From: Streptococcus suis S735
GTDB lineage: Bacteria > Bacillota > Bacilli > Lactobacillales > Streptococcaceae
Direction: 5' to 3'
Length of the DNA stretch: 64,000 bases
Assembly: GCF_000294495.1 (NCBI RefSeq)
Contig: NC_018526.1
Location: 1,612,001 to 1,676,000, forward strand
Both the position numbers and the translations under genes were made by a program. Position 1 is the stretch's first letter, and each line of letters opens with the position of its first letter. Of this stretch, positions 25,565 to 34,241 are shown one piece after another. Under the pieces are notes generated by a model, which was not told the DNA's origin, searched no databases, and was given only the letters and a program-made list of their open reading frames with translations.

Positions 25565-26605
25565 TTAGTCAATCAATTTTTTTAATTTTAGAGGCAAATA
25601 TATTTCATGCAAGAAAATCCCCACGAGAAGTAAGACGACTACCATCGCATTCTCTTTAGAAAATAGCAGAGCAAAGCCCAATTCCACTACTAATAGACTA
25701 TATAAAATCACTCTAAGCAAATTCTGAAGACCAATTTTCTTGGAATCTTTCTCCAGAGGATACAGTTGTGTTATATATTGATAATCATAATGCTTGTAAA
25801 GCCCCAACAACTGGAAGACAAGCAAATAATGAAAGACTAAAACTAGGCCGATGGATAACCACGATTCTTCAATGGCAAATAGGGACAAAATCGCCAACAA
25901 CAGTAGACGTATCGTCAAGCCCAAGTAGTCTCCTGAACGCAAGAAAGCCCGTAAGTAGAGATAAAACCAAGTCTGTCTCGACTTGACGAGACGCAAGATT
26001 CCATTGAGATAGCTTCTCGGTTTAACAGTCGTACTGATTCCTTTAACCGTTGTAAATAAGGCAAAGAAACGTAAAATAGACTGTTTCCTTTTTTGTTCAT
26101 CTTGAATAGCCTTAGACCAGTCCAATACTCCCTGTGACTGATAAGCCACTAATTGGCGCTTGACAAAAAGACATTTTAAAACCAACAAAGTAAGAAGACC
26201 AGATACAATCATCCACACCGGTAAACCCAGTTTCAAATAGATTGGTAACAAAACAAGCTGAACCACCACCTGTATAGAGGACCAAAACAAGACCGTGCGT
26301 CTGGCTGCAACCTCGAGTCCTTGCAGAATGTCTTTTTCCTTGGTCAATAGGAAGATTTGATCAGCTTCTTCTAAATAAGTCGCAATTCTTCCGGACAATA
26401 GCACCAGTAGACTGATTGCAATAACCACCAAAACAATCGGCAACGGATTCTCAGGGAATGACAACAATAATTGACGATATTGCAAACTCAAAAAGCCTAA
26501 TAAAACCATGAGAACCAAAACAAAATGGTCATTCAGAACATAGCGCAGATACTTGGAACAACGATTTAAAAAATCTAGTCGGCGTTGTTGAAACAATTCT
26601 TTCAT
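25565..26605 (-). CDS. ecsB: ABC transporter permease, EcsB type
   Basis: 346 residues with about eight hydrophobic helices and long basic cytosolic loops (MKELFQQRRLDFLNRCSKYL at the N-terminus). Partner of the ATPase next door, with 4-bp overlap. EcsAB is linked to secretion and membrane-protease function in Bacillus; the substrate is unknown. Confidence 0.85.
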   Translation of the reverse strand: MKELFQQRRLDFLNRCSKYLRYVLNDHFVLVLMVLLGFLSLQYRQLLLSFPENPLPIVLVVIAISLLVLLSGRIATYLEEADQIFLLTKEKDILQGLEVAARRTVLFWSSIQVVVQLVLLPIYLKLGLPVWMIVSGLLTLLVLKCLFVKRQLVAYQSQGVLDWSKAIQDEQKRKQSILRFFALFTTVKGISTTVKPRSYLNGILRLVKSRQTWFYLYLRAFLRSGDYLGLTIRLLLLAILSLFAIEESWLSIGLVLVFHYLLVFQLLGLYKHYDYQYITQLYPLEKDSKKIGLQNLLRVILYSLLVVELGFALLFSKENAMVVVLLLVGIFLHEIYLPLKLKKLID

Positions 26606-27336
26606 CCAGCCACTCCTTCTTGCGTCAAGGCCAGATAAATTTCATTCAGACTTGCACCATCCATACCAAATGCGCTTTGTAGCTCCTCCAAATTTCCAGT
26701 TGCACGGACCTGTCCCTGATGTAAAATCACAAAAGAGTCGCACATTTTCTCAGCTGAGTCAAGAACGTGAGTGGACATGAGGATTGAAGTGCCCTTAGAT
26801 TTTTCTTCCCCCAAAAGAGCGATTAAATCAGAGATAGCCACAGGGTCTAATCCCAGAAAAGGCTCATCAACAATCAACAGACTCGGCTCCACCATAAAAG
26901 CACAAATAATCATGACCTTCTGCTTCATTCCCTTTGAAAAATTGACAGGAAACCAGTCCAATTTCTCATCCAAGCGAAACAGTTTTAACAAGTGCTCAAC
27001 ACGTCCCCAAGCTTGCTCCCAGGATAAATCATAGGCCATTGCTACCACTTCCAAGTGCTCTTTGAGGGTTAGTTCTTCATACAAACTTGGTGTTTCAGGG
27101 ATAAACCCAATTTTCTTCCGATAATTTTCAGCCCCTTGTAGCAAAGTTAGGCCGTCAATTACAATCTGTCCTTGATAGGGTGTCAAAAGACCGATAATTT
27201 CCTTAATAGTCGTTGATTTCCCTGCACCATTTAAACCAATTAGACCAACTAATTGACCATCCTCAACGGTAAAAGATACATCTTTCAAAACTGGGATATT
27301 GACATATCCTCCAGTTACATTTTTTACTTCTAACAT
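26602..27336 (-). CDS. ecsA: ABC transporter ATP-binding protein, EcsA type
   Basis: 244 residues. Walker A GLNGAGKST (about 33-41), Walker B LLIVDEP, and a divergent signature FSKGMKQK instead of LSGGQ, which is typical of EcsA-like exporters. First gene of ecsA-ecsB-ccrZ-trmB. Confidence 0.9.
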   Translation of the reverse strand: MLEVKNVTGGYVNIPVLKDVSFTVEDGQLVGLIGLNGAGKSTTIKEIIGLLTPYQGQIVIDGLTLLQGAENYRKKIGFIPETPSLYEELTLKEHLEVVAMAYDLSWEQAWGRVEHLLKLFRLDEKLDWFPVNFSKGMKQKVMIICAFMVEPSLLIVDEPFLGLDPVAISDLIALLGEEKSKGTSILMSTHVLDSAEKMCDSFVILHQGQVRATGNLEELQSAFGMDGASLNEIYLALTQEGVAG

Positions 27337-27357
27337 ACATTTCTTCCTATAATTTGA

Positions 27358-27363
27358 TATAAT
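27358..27363 (+). promoter_or_regulatory. hit promoter (extended -10), overlapping a divergent signal
   Basis: TGATATAAT gives a perfect extended -10. An inverted TATAAT for ecsA lies at 27365-27370, so the two divergent units may compete for polymerase. Confidence 0.6.
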
Positions 27364-27398
27364 TATTATAACAAAAATCCTAGAAAGAGGTTGCCATT

Positions 27399-27812
27399 AT
27401 GTCGGATTGTATTTTTTGCAAAATTATTTCTGGAGAAATACCAGCTTCAAAAGTCTACGAAGATGACCAAGTATTAGCCTTTTTAGACATCACTCAGGTC
27501 ACAAAAGGACACACATTGGTTGTCCCTAAAAAACACTACCGAAACGTGCTTGACATGGATGAAGAAGCTGCAGCCACACTCTTTTCTGTTGTGCCAACCA
27601 TCGCTCGTCAGTTAAAAGAAAAACTTAGAGCTAGCGGTCTAAACATCGTTAATAATAACGAGGAGGCCGCTGGGCAAACCGTCTTTCATACACACATCCA
27701 TCTCTTACCACGCTTTAACAATCAAGATGGATTGAGCATTCAATTTAAAGCCAACGCCCCTGACTTCCCAGCCCTGGCTCAACTGGCACAAGAGCTCTAT
27801 CTAGGAGAATAA
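27399..27812 (+). CDS. hit: HIT-family nucleotide hydrolase
   Basis: 137 residues; histidine-triad motif HTHIHLLPR near 98-106, N-terminal CIFCKIISGEIPA with two Cys of a possible zinc site. HIT proteins hydrolyse nucleotide phosphoramidates or dinucleotides. The start has AGAGG upstream. Confidence 0.94.
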   Translation: MSDCIFCKIISGEIPASKVYEDDQVLAFLDITQVTKGHTLVVPKKHYRNVLDMDEEAAATLFSVVPTIARQLKEKLRASGLNIVNNNEEAAGQTVFHTHIHLLPRFNNQDGLSIQFKANAPDFPALAQLAQELYLGE

Positions 27813-27813
27813 T

Positions 27814-28116
27814 ATGAAACTTCGTAATATCATTTTAGCCGTAAGCGCCGCTACCGCCAGCTTCCTTGCAGTCACGCATCGGGATAAAATTACCAAAGAA
27901 ATAAAGGAAACCAAACAACTTCTATCAGATATTCAACTGAGCAAGGACAATATTCAGGAACAACTTGCCATTATCCAAAGTTTTCAAGAGCCCTTGCAGG
28001 AAATGGCTTCTGACTTACAATATAAGACTCGAGTCTATCAGCAAAGTATTGCAGGAAACTTGGAAGAAATCCAACAGATTCTCAAAAAATACCAGAATGA
28101 GAATAACACTCCCTAA
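27814..28116 (+). CDS. Small membrane-anchored coiled-coil protein, unknown function
   Basis: 100 residues. A short hydrophobic N-terminus (MKLRNIILAVSAATASFLAV) is followed by a charged, helix-forming region with heptad-like spacing (KEIKETKQLLSDIQLSKDNI). It starts 1 bp after hit, so it belongs to the same transcript. It resembles small YtxH-like surface proteins but I cannot assign a family. Confidence 0.6.
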   Translation: MKLRNIILAVSAATASFLAVTHRDKITKEIKETKQLLSDIQLSKDNIQEQLAIIQSFQEPLQEMASDLQYKTRVYQQSIAGNLEEIQQILKKYQNENNTP

Positions 28117-28138
28117 CATCTGGAATTTCCAAATATAT

Positions 28139-28170
28139 AAAAATAGAGGTTGAAAACAACCTCTATTTTT
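28139..28170. terminator. Bidirectional terminator
   Basis: Stem AAAATAGAGGTTG / CAACCTCTATTTT with an AAAA loop, serving hit and the convergent LCP gene. Confidence 0.85.
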
Positions 28171-28175
28171 ATAGG

Positions 28176-28222
28176 CTTTTAGTACTCGCTCGTCAAAGTA
28201 ATAAAAGAAAAACTAATGACTA
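28176..28222. repeat. Intergenic repeat, short copy
   Basis: CTTTTAGTACTCGCTCGTC then AAAGTAATAAAAG and ACTAATGACTA, the same boundary pair as 23768-24026 but with the middle missing. Confidence 0.6.
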
Positions 28223-28224
28223 CA

Positions 28225-29418
28225 TTATTGTGCCCCGTTTTCATCACCGAGTACTGGCTCTGTTGAAAAATCGGTTACCTGCTCTTCTGTTGTCACAGTC
28301 GTAGTAGCCGATGGACTCCCTATTTCTGGATCCAAGCTTTCTGCCCATGGACTTGCTTCTAACAGCAAGAGATTTGTATATGCATCATAAACGTTTATTG
28401 GACTTGGCAATCCCATCTGTCCTTCGTAGACCTTCACGTTTGTGACTAAGTCGGTCTTTTCTTCTAAGCCGATAGATTTTTTCAGAACATTTTGCATTTC
28501 CAATAGATGTGTACTGGTTGGTAATTGATAATAGATTGCATCAACCATTTGATCCACACCGCGCAACTGATAGGAATTCAACTTGGAGACAGAGTCCTTG
28601 TACCCCAAGAGATTTGGAATTGTTACAGGACTAATCTCAATGTTGGTTCGCATATTATTAGAAATGGCAGTCAGAATCTTCTTATACTGGGTAAAACCGT
28701 CTAACTGAAGGAGTTTTTTTATAATAGCCGTTATAACTTCACGTTGACGTCTCTGACGACCAATATCCCCCTCAGGATCATCATAGCGCATCCGAGCATA
28801 AACCAGCGCCTGATCCCCATTTACCAACTGTTTCCCCGGCTGGACAATAGAGGTGTAGGCAGGCTCATGTTCCGAAATGGATATAGGGAAGCCAAGAGTA
28901 TTGTTTACCTCAATACCTCCAACCGCATCAACAAGCTCAACCAGACCATCCATATTTATTTCGATATAACGGTCAATGTTAATATCCATCATCTTTTCGA
29001 TCGTGGCAATGGCCATTGGTGCCTGTCCGTAGCTATAAGAATGATTTAGTTTTTCAACCGTTCCTGAAGACTCCCCATTCGCTTCTGCAATCTCAACCAT
29101 AATATCACGAGTCAAGCTCATCATATTGGTTTCCTTAGTCTTGGGATTAACAGTTACCAAAATCATCGAATCACTACGGCCACCCTCCCAATCTCCCCCG
29201 CGGGTCGCTTGGTCCATATCCACCCCCATCAGTAGGATAGTTAGGGGCTCTGTCGCATCAATCGGAGTTATTTTTTCTTCTCCATCTAGCTGCTTAAATG
29301 TTTTCGAAATAGCATCCGTAGAAAAATTTAACAAGCTGGCTCCATATATTAAGCCGGCACCTACTGTTAAACCAATAATAGCCAAAGACATTAAGAATAT
29401 TTTTTTTCCAATTGTCAT
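28225..29418 (-). CDS. LytR-CpsA-Psr (LCP) cell-wall ligase
   Basis: Transfers undecaprenyl-linked glycopolymers to peptidoglycan outside the cell. 397 residues: N-terminal membrane helix (FLMSLAIIGLTVGAGLIYG), then the LCP domain with LMGVDMD, DSMILVTVNP, SLTRDI and a conserved YARMRYDDPEGDIGRQRRQ. It overlaps the GNAT gene by 4 bp. An orthologue of BrpA/LytR is likely; which polymer it attaches is not visible. Confidence 0.92.
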   Translation of the reverse strand: MTIGKKIFLMSLAIIGLTVGAGLIYGASLLNFSTDAISKTFKQLDGEEKITPIDATEPLTILLMGVDMDQATRGGDWEGGRSDSMILVTVNPKTKETNMMSLTRDIMVEIAEANGESSGTVEKLNHSYSYGQAPMAIATIEKMMDINIDRYIEINMDGLVELVDAVGGIEVNNTLGFPISISEHEPAYTSIVQPGKQLVNGDQALVYARMRYDDPEGDIGRQRRQREVITAIIKKLLQLDGFTQYKKILTAISNNMRTNIEISPVTIPNLLGYKDSVSKLNSYQLRGVDQMVDAIYYQLPTSTHLLEMQNVLKKSIGLEEKTDLVTNVKVYEGQMGLPSPINVYDAYTNLLLLEASPWAESLDPEIGSPSATTTVTTEEQVTDFSTEPVLGDENGAQ

Positions 29419-29942
29419 ACTTCACCAATTAACTTGCCCATATAATAAAGATCAAGCCATTCTCCTTCATCTGTTCTAGCCCCACCTATCTGGGTTCCTT
29501 CAATGTTGAATCCTAGTTTTTGGTATAAATGTACTGCCGCCTGATTGCGAACCTGAACCGTTAATTCCAAACGCTTCAATACATCCATTTCCTCTGCCCA
29601 ATGCAATACTTCCTCCAGTAAAATCGTCCCTATACCGTGACCCCAGTAGGCTTTTTTTACTGCAATAAAAATATTTCCGATATGGCTAATGCGAAACTGC
29701 TTAGAGGACTTAACAGAAATTGCGCCGACGACTTCCGAACCAACCTTAGCCAACAGGCACAATTCACGAGGATTTTCGATCCCTGCTTCGAAGATGGTCT
29801 CTATTTCATCAACACTAAATCGAAAACCAGTCTCATCCATGACTAGATAATCCGTTTCTCTAGCAACTTGATTCATAAAATCAATAAAAGCTGCTGCATC
29901 AGCTGGTTCAGCTTCACTAAAATACACTTCTTTTTCAGACAT
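29415..29942 (-). CDS. GNAT-family N-acetyltransferase
   Basis: 175 residues. Acetyl-CoA loop in VKKAYWGHGIGTILLEEVL (V/I-x-x-x-x-x-G-x-G-I/T pattern), C-terminal QNRNQAAVHLYQKLGFNIEGT-like segment. Substrate unknown. It overlaps tsaE by 8 bp and the LCP gene by 4 bp. Confidence 0.88.
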   Translation of the reverse strand: MSEKEVYFSEAEPADAAAFIDFMNQVARETDYLVMDETGFRFSVDEIETIFEAGIENPRELCLLAKVGSEVVGAISVKSSKQFRISHIGNIFIAVKKAYWGHGIGTILLEEVLHWAEEMDVLKRLELTVQVRNQAAVHLYQKLGFNIEGTQIGGARTDEGEWLDLYYMGKLIGEV

Positions 29943-30375
29943 TTTGGAACTCCTTCGCTAAATCGCTACTTTGAGCTCCATGAGATTCGACTGTCAATCG
30001 TCGACCATCTCCCTCTTTCTCTATACGAATGAGCAAATAGTCATCAAATAGACTGACATCCAGTAATTCTCCCCACTCGATAACCGTTAGACCTCCTCCA
30101 TAGAGAAAATCATCCAAATCAATCGAGTCAGGGTCATCTCCAATTCGATAAACATCTAAGTGATAGAGCGGCATGGCCCCCTCATACTCTCGAACAATCG
30201 TATAAGTAGGACTCTTAATCATCTGTTCAATTTTTAACCCCTTGGCCAAACCCTTGGTCAGAGTTGTTTTCCCAGCACCCAAATCCCCTGATAATACTAG
30301 AACTTGATTTGGCTTACAGGCCTTTCCAATTCTCTCACCAATGGCAATCAATTCATTTTCATTCTGACTATACAT
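29935..30375 (-). CDS. tsaE: tRNA t6A-modification ATPase TsaE
   Basis: Partner of TsaB/TsaD in N6-threonylcarbamoyladenosine synthesis at tRNA position 37. 146 residues; Walker A LSGDLGAGKTTLTKGL near 28-43, MIKSPTYTIVREY and DLDDFLYGGG. The ATG at 30375 is chosen because a promoter lies 7 nt upstream, leaving almost no leader. Heads tsaE-GNAT-LCP. Confidence 0.93.
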   Translation of the reverse strand: MYSQNENELIAIGERIGKACKPNQVLVLSGDLGAGKTTLTKGLAKGLKIEQMIKSPTYTIVREYEGAMPLYHLDVYRIGDDPDSIDLDDFLYGGGLTVIEWGELLDVSLFDDYLLIRIEKEGDGRRLTVESHGAQSSDLAKEFQNV

Positions 30376-30382
30376 GTCTTTA

Positions 30383-30411
30383 ATTATACCATAGCCCCAG
30401 TAGTTTGTCAT
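30383..30411 (-). promoter_or_regulatory. tsaE promoter, probably leaderless
   Basis: -35 ATGACA (30406-30411), 17-bp spacer and perfect -10 TATAAT (30383-30388) on the minus strand. Only 7 nt separate the -10 from the ATG at 30375, so the mRNA would begin at or next to the start codon. No ribosome site is present. Confidence 0.65.
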
Positions 30412-30442
30412 AGGTCTACTGGAAATTGTAGACAAGTCGACA

Positions 30443-30473
30443 GAAAAAATCGCAAGCCAGAGCCTGCGATTTT
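30443..30473 (-). terminator. fakA operon terminator
   Basis: Minus-strand stem AAAATCGCAGGC-TCTG-GCTTGCGATTTTTT, ending at the fakA stop. Confidence 0.85.
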
Positions 30474-30475
30474 GT

Positions 30476-32140
30476 TTATTCTACGCTGAAAAGATATGGA
30501 TAGACTGGTTGATTTCCTTGATGGATTTCGACCTCAACATCTTCAAATTGTTCTTCTAGCTGTTCAGCAAGAGTTTGAGCCAATTCTTCATTACCATCTT
30601 CACCGATGTAGATAGTCACGATTTCGCTGTCTTCATCCAACATTTTATCAAAGGTAGCCACAAGTGTCTCCATCATATCTGGATTAGAAACCACAATCTT
30701 GCCATCAACCATACCAAGGTTGTCATTCTCATGGATTTCAAGACCGTCAATGGTTGTATCGCGGACCGCAGTTGTCACGCTACCACTTTTCACCTCTGCG
30801 AGAGATGCCGTCATCGCTTCAAAGTTGCTTTCCAAATCACGACTTGGATCAAAAGCAAGCAAGCTAGTAAAACCTTGTGGTAGGGTCTTAGTTTCCACAA
30901 CCTTAACCGCAACTTCTGCAACCTCAGCAGCCGTCTGAGCAGCCATCAAGATATTTTTGTTGTTTGGCAACAAGATGACATTGCGGGCATTGACCAATTC
31001 AATAGCATTGACAAAATCTTCTGTTGATGGGTTCATGGTCTGACCACCTGAAATCACATAGTCAACGCCTTGTGATTTGAAGATTTCTGTCAAACCTTCC
31101 CCAGCAGCTACCGCAATAATAGCATACTCTTTTTGTTCAGCCGGTTTTTGGAAACTTTCTACTTTCTCAACCTGAGCTTCATGTTGCTCACGCATATTGT
31201 CCACTTTTACCTTGACCAAGCTACCATATTGAAGACCCGCTTGCATGACCAAACCTGGATCTTCTGTATGGACATGGACTTTAACGATTTCATCATCGTT
31301 GACCACAAGGAGGGAATCCCCAAGGTCGTTAAGGTAGTTACGGAATTCTTCATAATCAAAGTCCTTGACATAAGTAGGCCCCTGGCGAAGAGCTACCATG
31401 ATTTCTGTACAGTAACCAAAGGTAATATCTTCAGTCGCTACATGACCTGCAACTGACTTGTGGTGCTCAGCATTGATCATTTCAGACATAACAGCAGGTG
31501 TCGCCTCAAAATCTTCCGAAGCAATATACTCACCCGTCAAAGCTGACAAGAAGCCTTCATAAATGTAAACAAGACCTTGTCCACCTGAATCGACAACACC
31601 AACTTCCTTCAAGACTGGAAGCATCTCTGGCGTTTTCTTAAGAGCACGATTAGCACCGTCAAGAGTGGCACGCATGACCTCAACCGCATCATCAGTCTCT
31701 TCTGCCTTTTTCAAAGCGGCAGTGGCTGCCCCACGCGAAACAGTAAGAATTGTTCCTTCAACTGGCTTCATAACGGCTTTATAAGCCACTTCTACACCAT
31801 GTTGAAAGGCTTGCGCCAAATCCTTACCGTCCAATTCAACCTTGCCTTTAACAGATTGACCAAAACCGCGGAACAATTGCGACGTAATAACACCTGAGTT
31901 TCCACGAGCTCCCATCAACAAGCCCTTAGAAAGAATTTGCGCAACTTCTCCAACAGTAGAAGCAGACTTATCTGCTACTTCTTTAGCACCATTGGTAATA
32001 GTCATCCCCATGTTGGTACCAGTATCCCCATCCGGAACTGGGAAAACATTGAGTGAGTTCACATATTCGGCTTGTTTATTCAGACGAGTTGATGCTGCCT
32101 GCACCATTTCTTGAAATAAACTAGTTGTAATTTTAGACAC
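30476..32140 (-). CDS. fakA: Fatty-acid kinase A (DhaL/DegV-partner kinase)
   Basis: Phosphorylates exogenous fatty acids presented by FakB/DegV proteins. 554 residues. The N-terminal DhaL-like domain carries NVFPVPDGDTGTNMGMT (about 29-45) with the metal-binding Asp residues, and the C-terminal part is the YloV-like domain. Typical length. It lies 2 bp after the Gls24/Asp23 gene, as in other Firmicutes. Confidence 0.92.
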   Translation of the reverse strand: MSKITTSLFQEMVQAASTRLNKQAEYVNSLNVFPVPDGDTGTNMGMTITNGAKEVADKSASTVGEVAQILSKGLLMGARGNSGVITSQLFRGFGQSVKGKVELDGKDLAQAFQHGVEVAYKAVMKPVEGTILTVSRGAATAALKKAEETDDAVEVMRATLDGANRALKKTPEMLPVLKEVGVVDSGGQGLVYIYEGFLSALTGEYIASEDFEATPAVMSEMINAEHHKSVAGHVATEDITFGYCTEIMVALRQGPTYVKDFDYEEFRNYLNDLGDSLLVVNDDEIVKVHVHTEDPGLVMQAGLQYGSLVKVKVDNMREQHEAQVEKVESFQKPAEQKEYAIIAVAAGEGLTEIFKSQGVDYVISGGQTMNPSTEDFVNAIELVNARNVILLPNNKNILMAAQTAAEVAEVAVKVVETKTLPQGFTSLLAFDPSRDLESNFEAMTASLAEVKSGSVTTAVRDTTIDGLEIHENDNLGMVDGKIVVSNPDMMETLVATFDKMLDEDSEIVTIYIGEDGNEELAQTLAEQLEEQFEDVEVEIHQGNQPVYPYLFSVE

Positions 32141-32142
32141 AA

Positions 32143-32508
32143 TTATTCTCCTACGACTTTGATATTTTGGATAAAGACATTGACGGCATCTACAGAGATA
32201 CCTAGTTGATTTTCCAAGTTGAACTTAACGCGTTCTTGGATGTTGCGAGATACTTCACTGATTTTTACACCGTAGCTCATCACAGTATAAACATCGACTG
32301 CAATGCGACCATCTTCCAAGGTCTTAATCACAACACCTTTAGAATAATTTTCTTTTCTCAAAAGTGCTTGAAAATTATCCTTGATCGCAGACTTACTAGC
32401 CATCCCAACAACACCGAAAATCTCAGTCGTAGCACCGCCAACAACTGTGGCAATCACGTCATCAGTCAATTCGATTTGGCCGTCTTTAGTATTGATTTTA
32501 ACAGTCAT
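32143..32508 (-). CDS. Asp23/Gls24-family envelope protein (YloU type)
   Basis: 121 residues with VYTVMSYGVKISEVSRNIQERVKFNLENQLGI, the family core. Members are small stress-associated proteins of the cell envelope. Co-transcribed with fakA. Confidence 0.87.
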   Translation of the reverse strand: MTVKINTKDGQIELTDDVIATVVGGATTEIFGVVGMASKSAIKDNFQALLRKENYSKGVVIKTLEDGRIAVDVYTVMSYGVKISEVSRNIQERVKFNLENQLGISVDAVNVFIQNIKVVGE

Positions 32509-32539
32509 AATTCGTTACCTCAAATAGTTTTATCACTCC

Positions 32540-32568
32540 ATTTTACCACATTTTCTGCTTTCTGTAAA
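32540..32568 (-). promoter_or_regulatory. Asp23/fakA promoter
   Basis: -35 TTTACA (32563-32568), 17-bp spacer, -10 TAAAAT (32540-32545) with a TGG extension. Confidence 0.8.
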
Positions 32569-32612
32569 AAACAAGCTTGTTACATCGGATTTTACAAAAA
32601 CATACTAAGATT

Positions 32613-32810
32613 AGTAGTGAGGAAATCTCCGACGGGAGAAAGTACTCACTACTTTTTCTTTATGATAAAGTAGAGGTGTCTTGTTAAGTCGAGAACTCTT
32701 TTGACGCTAGACGTCGCAACAAAAACTGGCAAGACACCTGTTTTAGAAAGAATGTTATCAAAGTATGTGGGACGCCAGACGTCGAGTATTGAAAATGACA
32801 TCACTAAAAC
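32613..32810 (+). ncRNA. Candidate IS110 bridge-RNA-like structured region
   Basis: Directly upstream of the IS110 recombinase. First, a strong nested hairpin: AGTAGTGAG/CTCACTACT (32613-32621, 32645-32653) around TCTCC/GGAGA (32626-32630, 32635-32639). Then two stem-closed loops: AGGTGTCTTG/CAAGACACCT (32674-32683, 32730-32739) and GTTTTAG/CTAAAAC (32740-32746, 32804-32810). The two loops share a 14-nt motif, GACGCTAGACGTCG (32703) and GACGCCAGACGTCG (32771). This is the layout of IS110 bridge RNAs: a 5' hairpin, then target and donor loops. Transcription is not shown. Confidence 0.5.
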
Positions 32811-32841
32811 AAGGAATCATTCAAGACAAAGAGGTAATATC

Positions 32842-34033
32842 ATGCGAGTAGTTTTTGGGATTGATGTGAGTAAGGCAAGTTCAGAAGTGGCCATTCTAGT
32901 CAACGGCGAGAAGGTACATAACTACACCATGTCCAATGATGCCATTGGCTTTTCTCGGCTACTTGGCGATTTGAAAACCGTCCACAAGCCAGAAATCATC
33001 TTTGAAGCAACAGGCGTCTATTCTCGTCGTCTTCAAGCTTTTCTGGATGAACATGGCTACGCTTATACACGACTCAATCCCTTAGAAGCCAAGAAGCAAC
33101 TGGATAGCTTGCGTGTGCGGAAAACAAATCAAATTGACGCTGAAAAACTGGCTCAATCTCAATTTGTGCTGAATCGTAAACCGACGTATGTCCAAGAAAA
33201 AGTCTACCAAAACTTGCGGGATCTCAGCCGTTTCTATCAGAATCTGACCGAGGACATTGTTCGAGCTAAAAACCGCCTGCACAAGGTCTTACAGGTCACT
33301 TTCCCTGAATTGGAAAATATCTTGTCAACACCATCTGGCGAACAATACTGGAACTTAGTTATAGCTTTTCCTTGCAAGGACTTCGTGCTTGAGTTAAGCA
33401 ATGATGAACTCTCAAAGAGCATCCGTCTGTCCACTTCAAAACGGATTTCTGATAAGCGTGTGGCTTACTTAGCAGAAAAGCTTATAGCACTAGCTAATCA
33501 ATCTTATTGTGCCGTCAAGAAAACCTCTCCAATACTGGAAGAGGTCCGTTACTATGCAAAGACTTTATGAACAGAGACAAGCTGTCTTAGACGAAATGGT
33601 GGAACTAGCTCAGCCATTACCTGAATATGACATTCTGCTCTCTATTCCTGGAATAGCTGAGACTACTGCAACAAGTATTATTGGTGAACTGGGAGATATT
33701 CGCCGTTTTCAGTCAGCCAACCAAATCAATGCCTTTATCGGTATTGACCTGAGACACTATGAATCTGGTAACTTCCTCGCTAAGGAACACATTACCAAGC
33801 GTGGCAATCCCTACGCTAGAAAGATTCTGTTCAAATGCATTCACAATATCGCTTCAGCCAGTCATACCAATCCTTGCCATATCGCAGACTTTTATGAGAA
33901 ACGAAAAAGACAATCGCAAACGACTTCAACGAAGTCGCACACGATTGCCTCCATACATCGTCTCATTCGGACAATGTATTACCTCATTATGCATAACAAA
34001 CTTTACGATTACGCTTCAACTCAAAATCGGTAA
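32842..34033 (+). pseudogene. IS110-family recombinase, frameshifted
   Basis: DEDD recombinase of about 397 residues in total. The first part (32842-33570) has D8 (FGIDVSK), E55 (FEATGVY) and D99 (TNQIDAEKLA); the acidic residue normally three before D99 is Asn here. The second part (Transposase_20, from about 33554 in another frame) has DILLSIPGIAETTATSIIGELGDI and ITKRGNPYARKIL. The frame breaks near 33555-33565 (EVRYYAK to LYEQRQ), losing one base. An ATG in the second frame with a fair AGAGG upstream might allow a separate C-terminal product. I choose the ATG at 32842 (RBS GAGG). Confidence 0.85.
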
Positions 34034-34208
34034 AACTGTTTATGCCATATCATTGTAACACCTTATCAAAAAATTTCAACATAAGGTGTTGGTTTTGTAT
34101 GCACTTTTTACACTAAAATTTAGTCCAAAATAAAACAATTTCCTTATTTTGACTATTGAACTCAAAATATTTTTCGTCAAATACCTTGATGGACTTGACA
34201 AATAGTAG

Positions 34209-34236
34209 AAAAAAGAGTTCCCAAAGGAACCCTTTT
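34209..34236 (-). terminator. Terminator after oppC
   Basis: Minus-strand AAGGGTTCC-TTT-GGGAACTC with TTTTTT tail. Confidence 0.8.
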
Positions 34237-34241
34237 CACAA

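Larger units (their letters stand above)
32613..34090 (+). mobile_element. IS110-family element, decayed
   Basis: Long non-coding left region, a frameshifted recombinase and, after it, the inverted repeat AACACCTTAT/ATAAGGTGTT (34057-34090). IS110 elements lack clear terminal repeats, so the true ends are uncertain. The layout (structured region upstream of the gene) suits the IS110 rather than the IS1111 group. Confidence 0.7.

Noticed and set aside
33555..33570. Programmed frameshift in IS110
   Set aside because: No slippery heptamer or downstream hairpin is visible, and the family normally uses a single frame.
34209..34222. Target match of IS110 loop 1 (GAACTCTTTT) to the oppC terminator
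   Set aside because: A 10-nt match in AT-rich DNA could be chance, and the element boundary is not established there.
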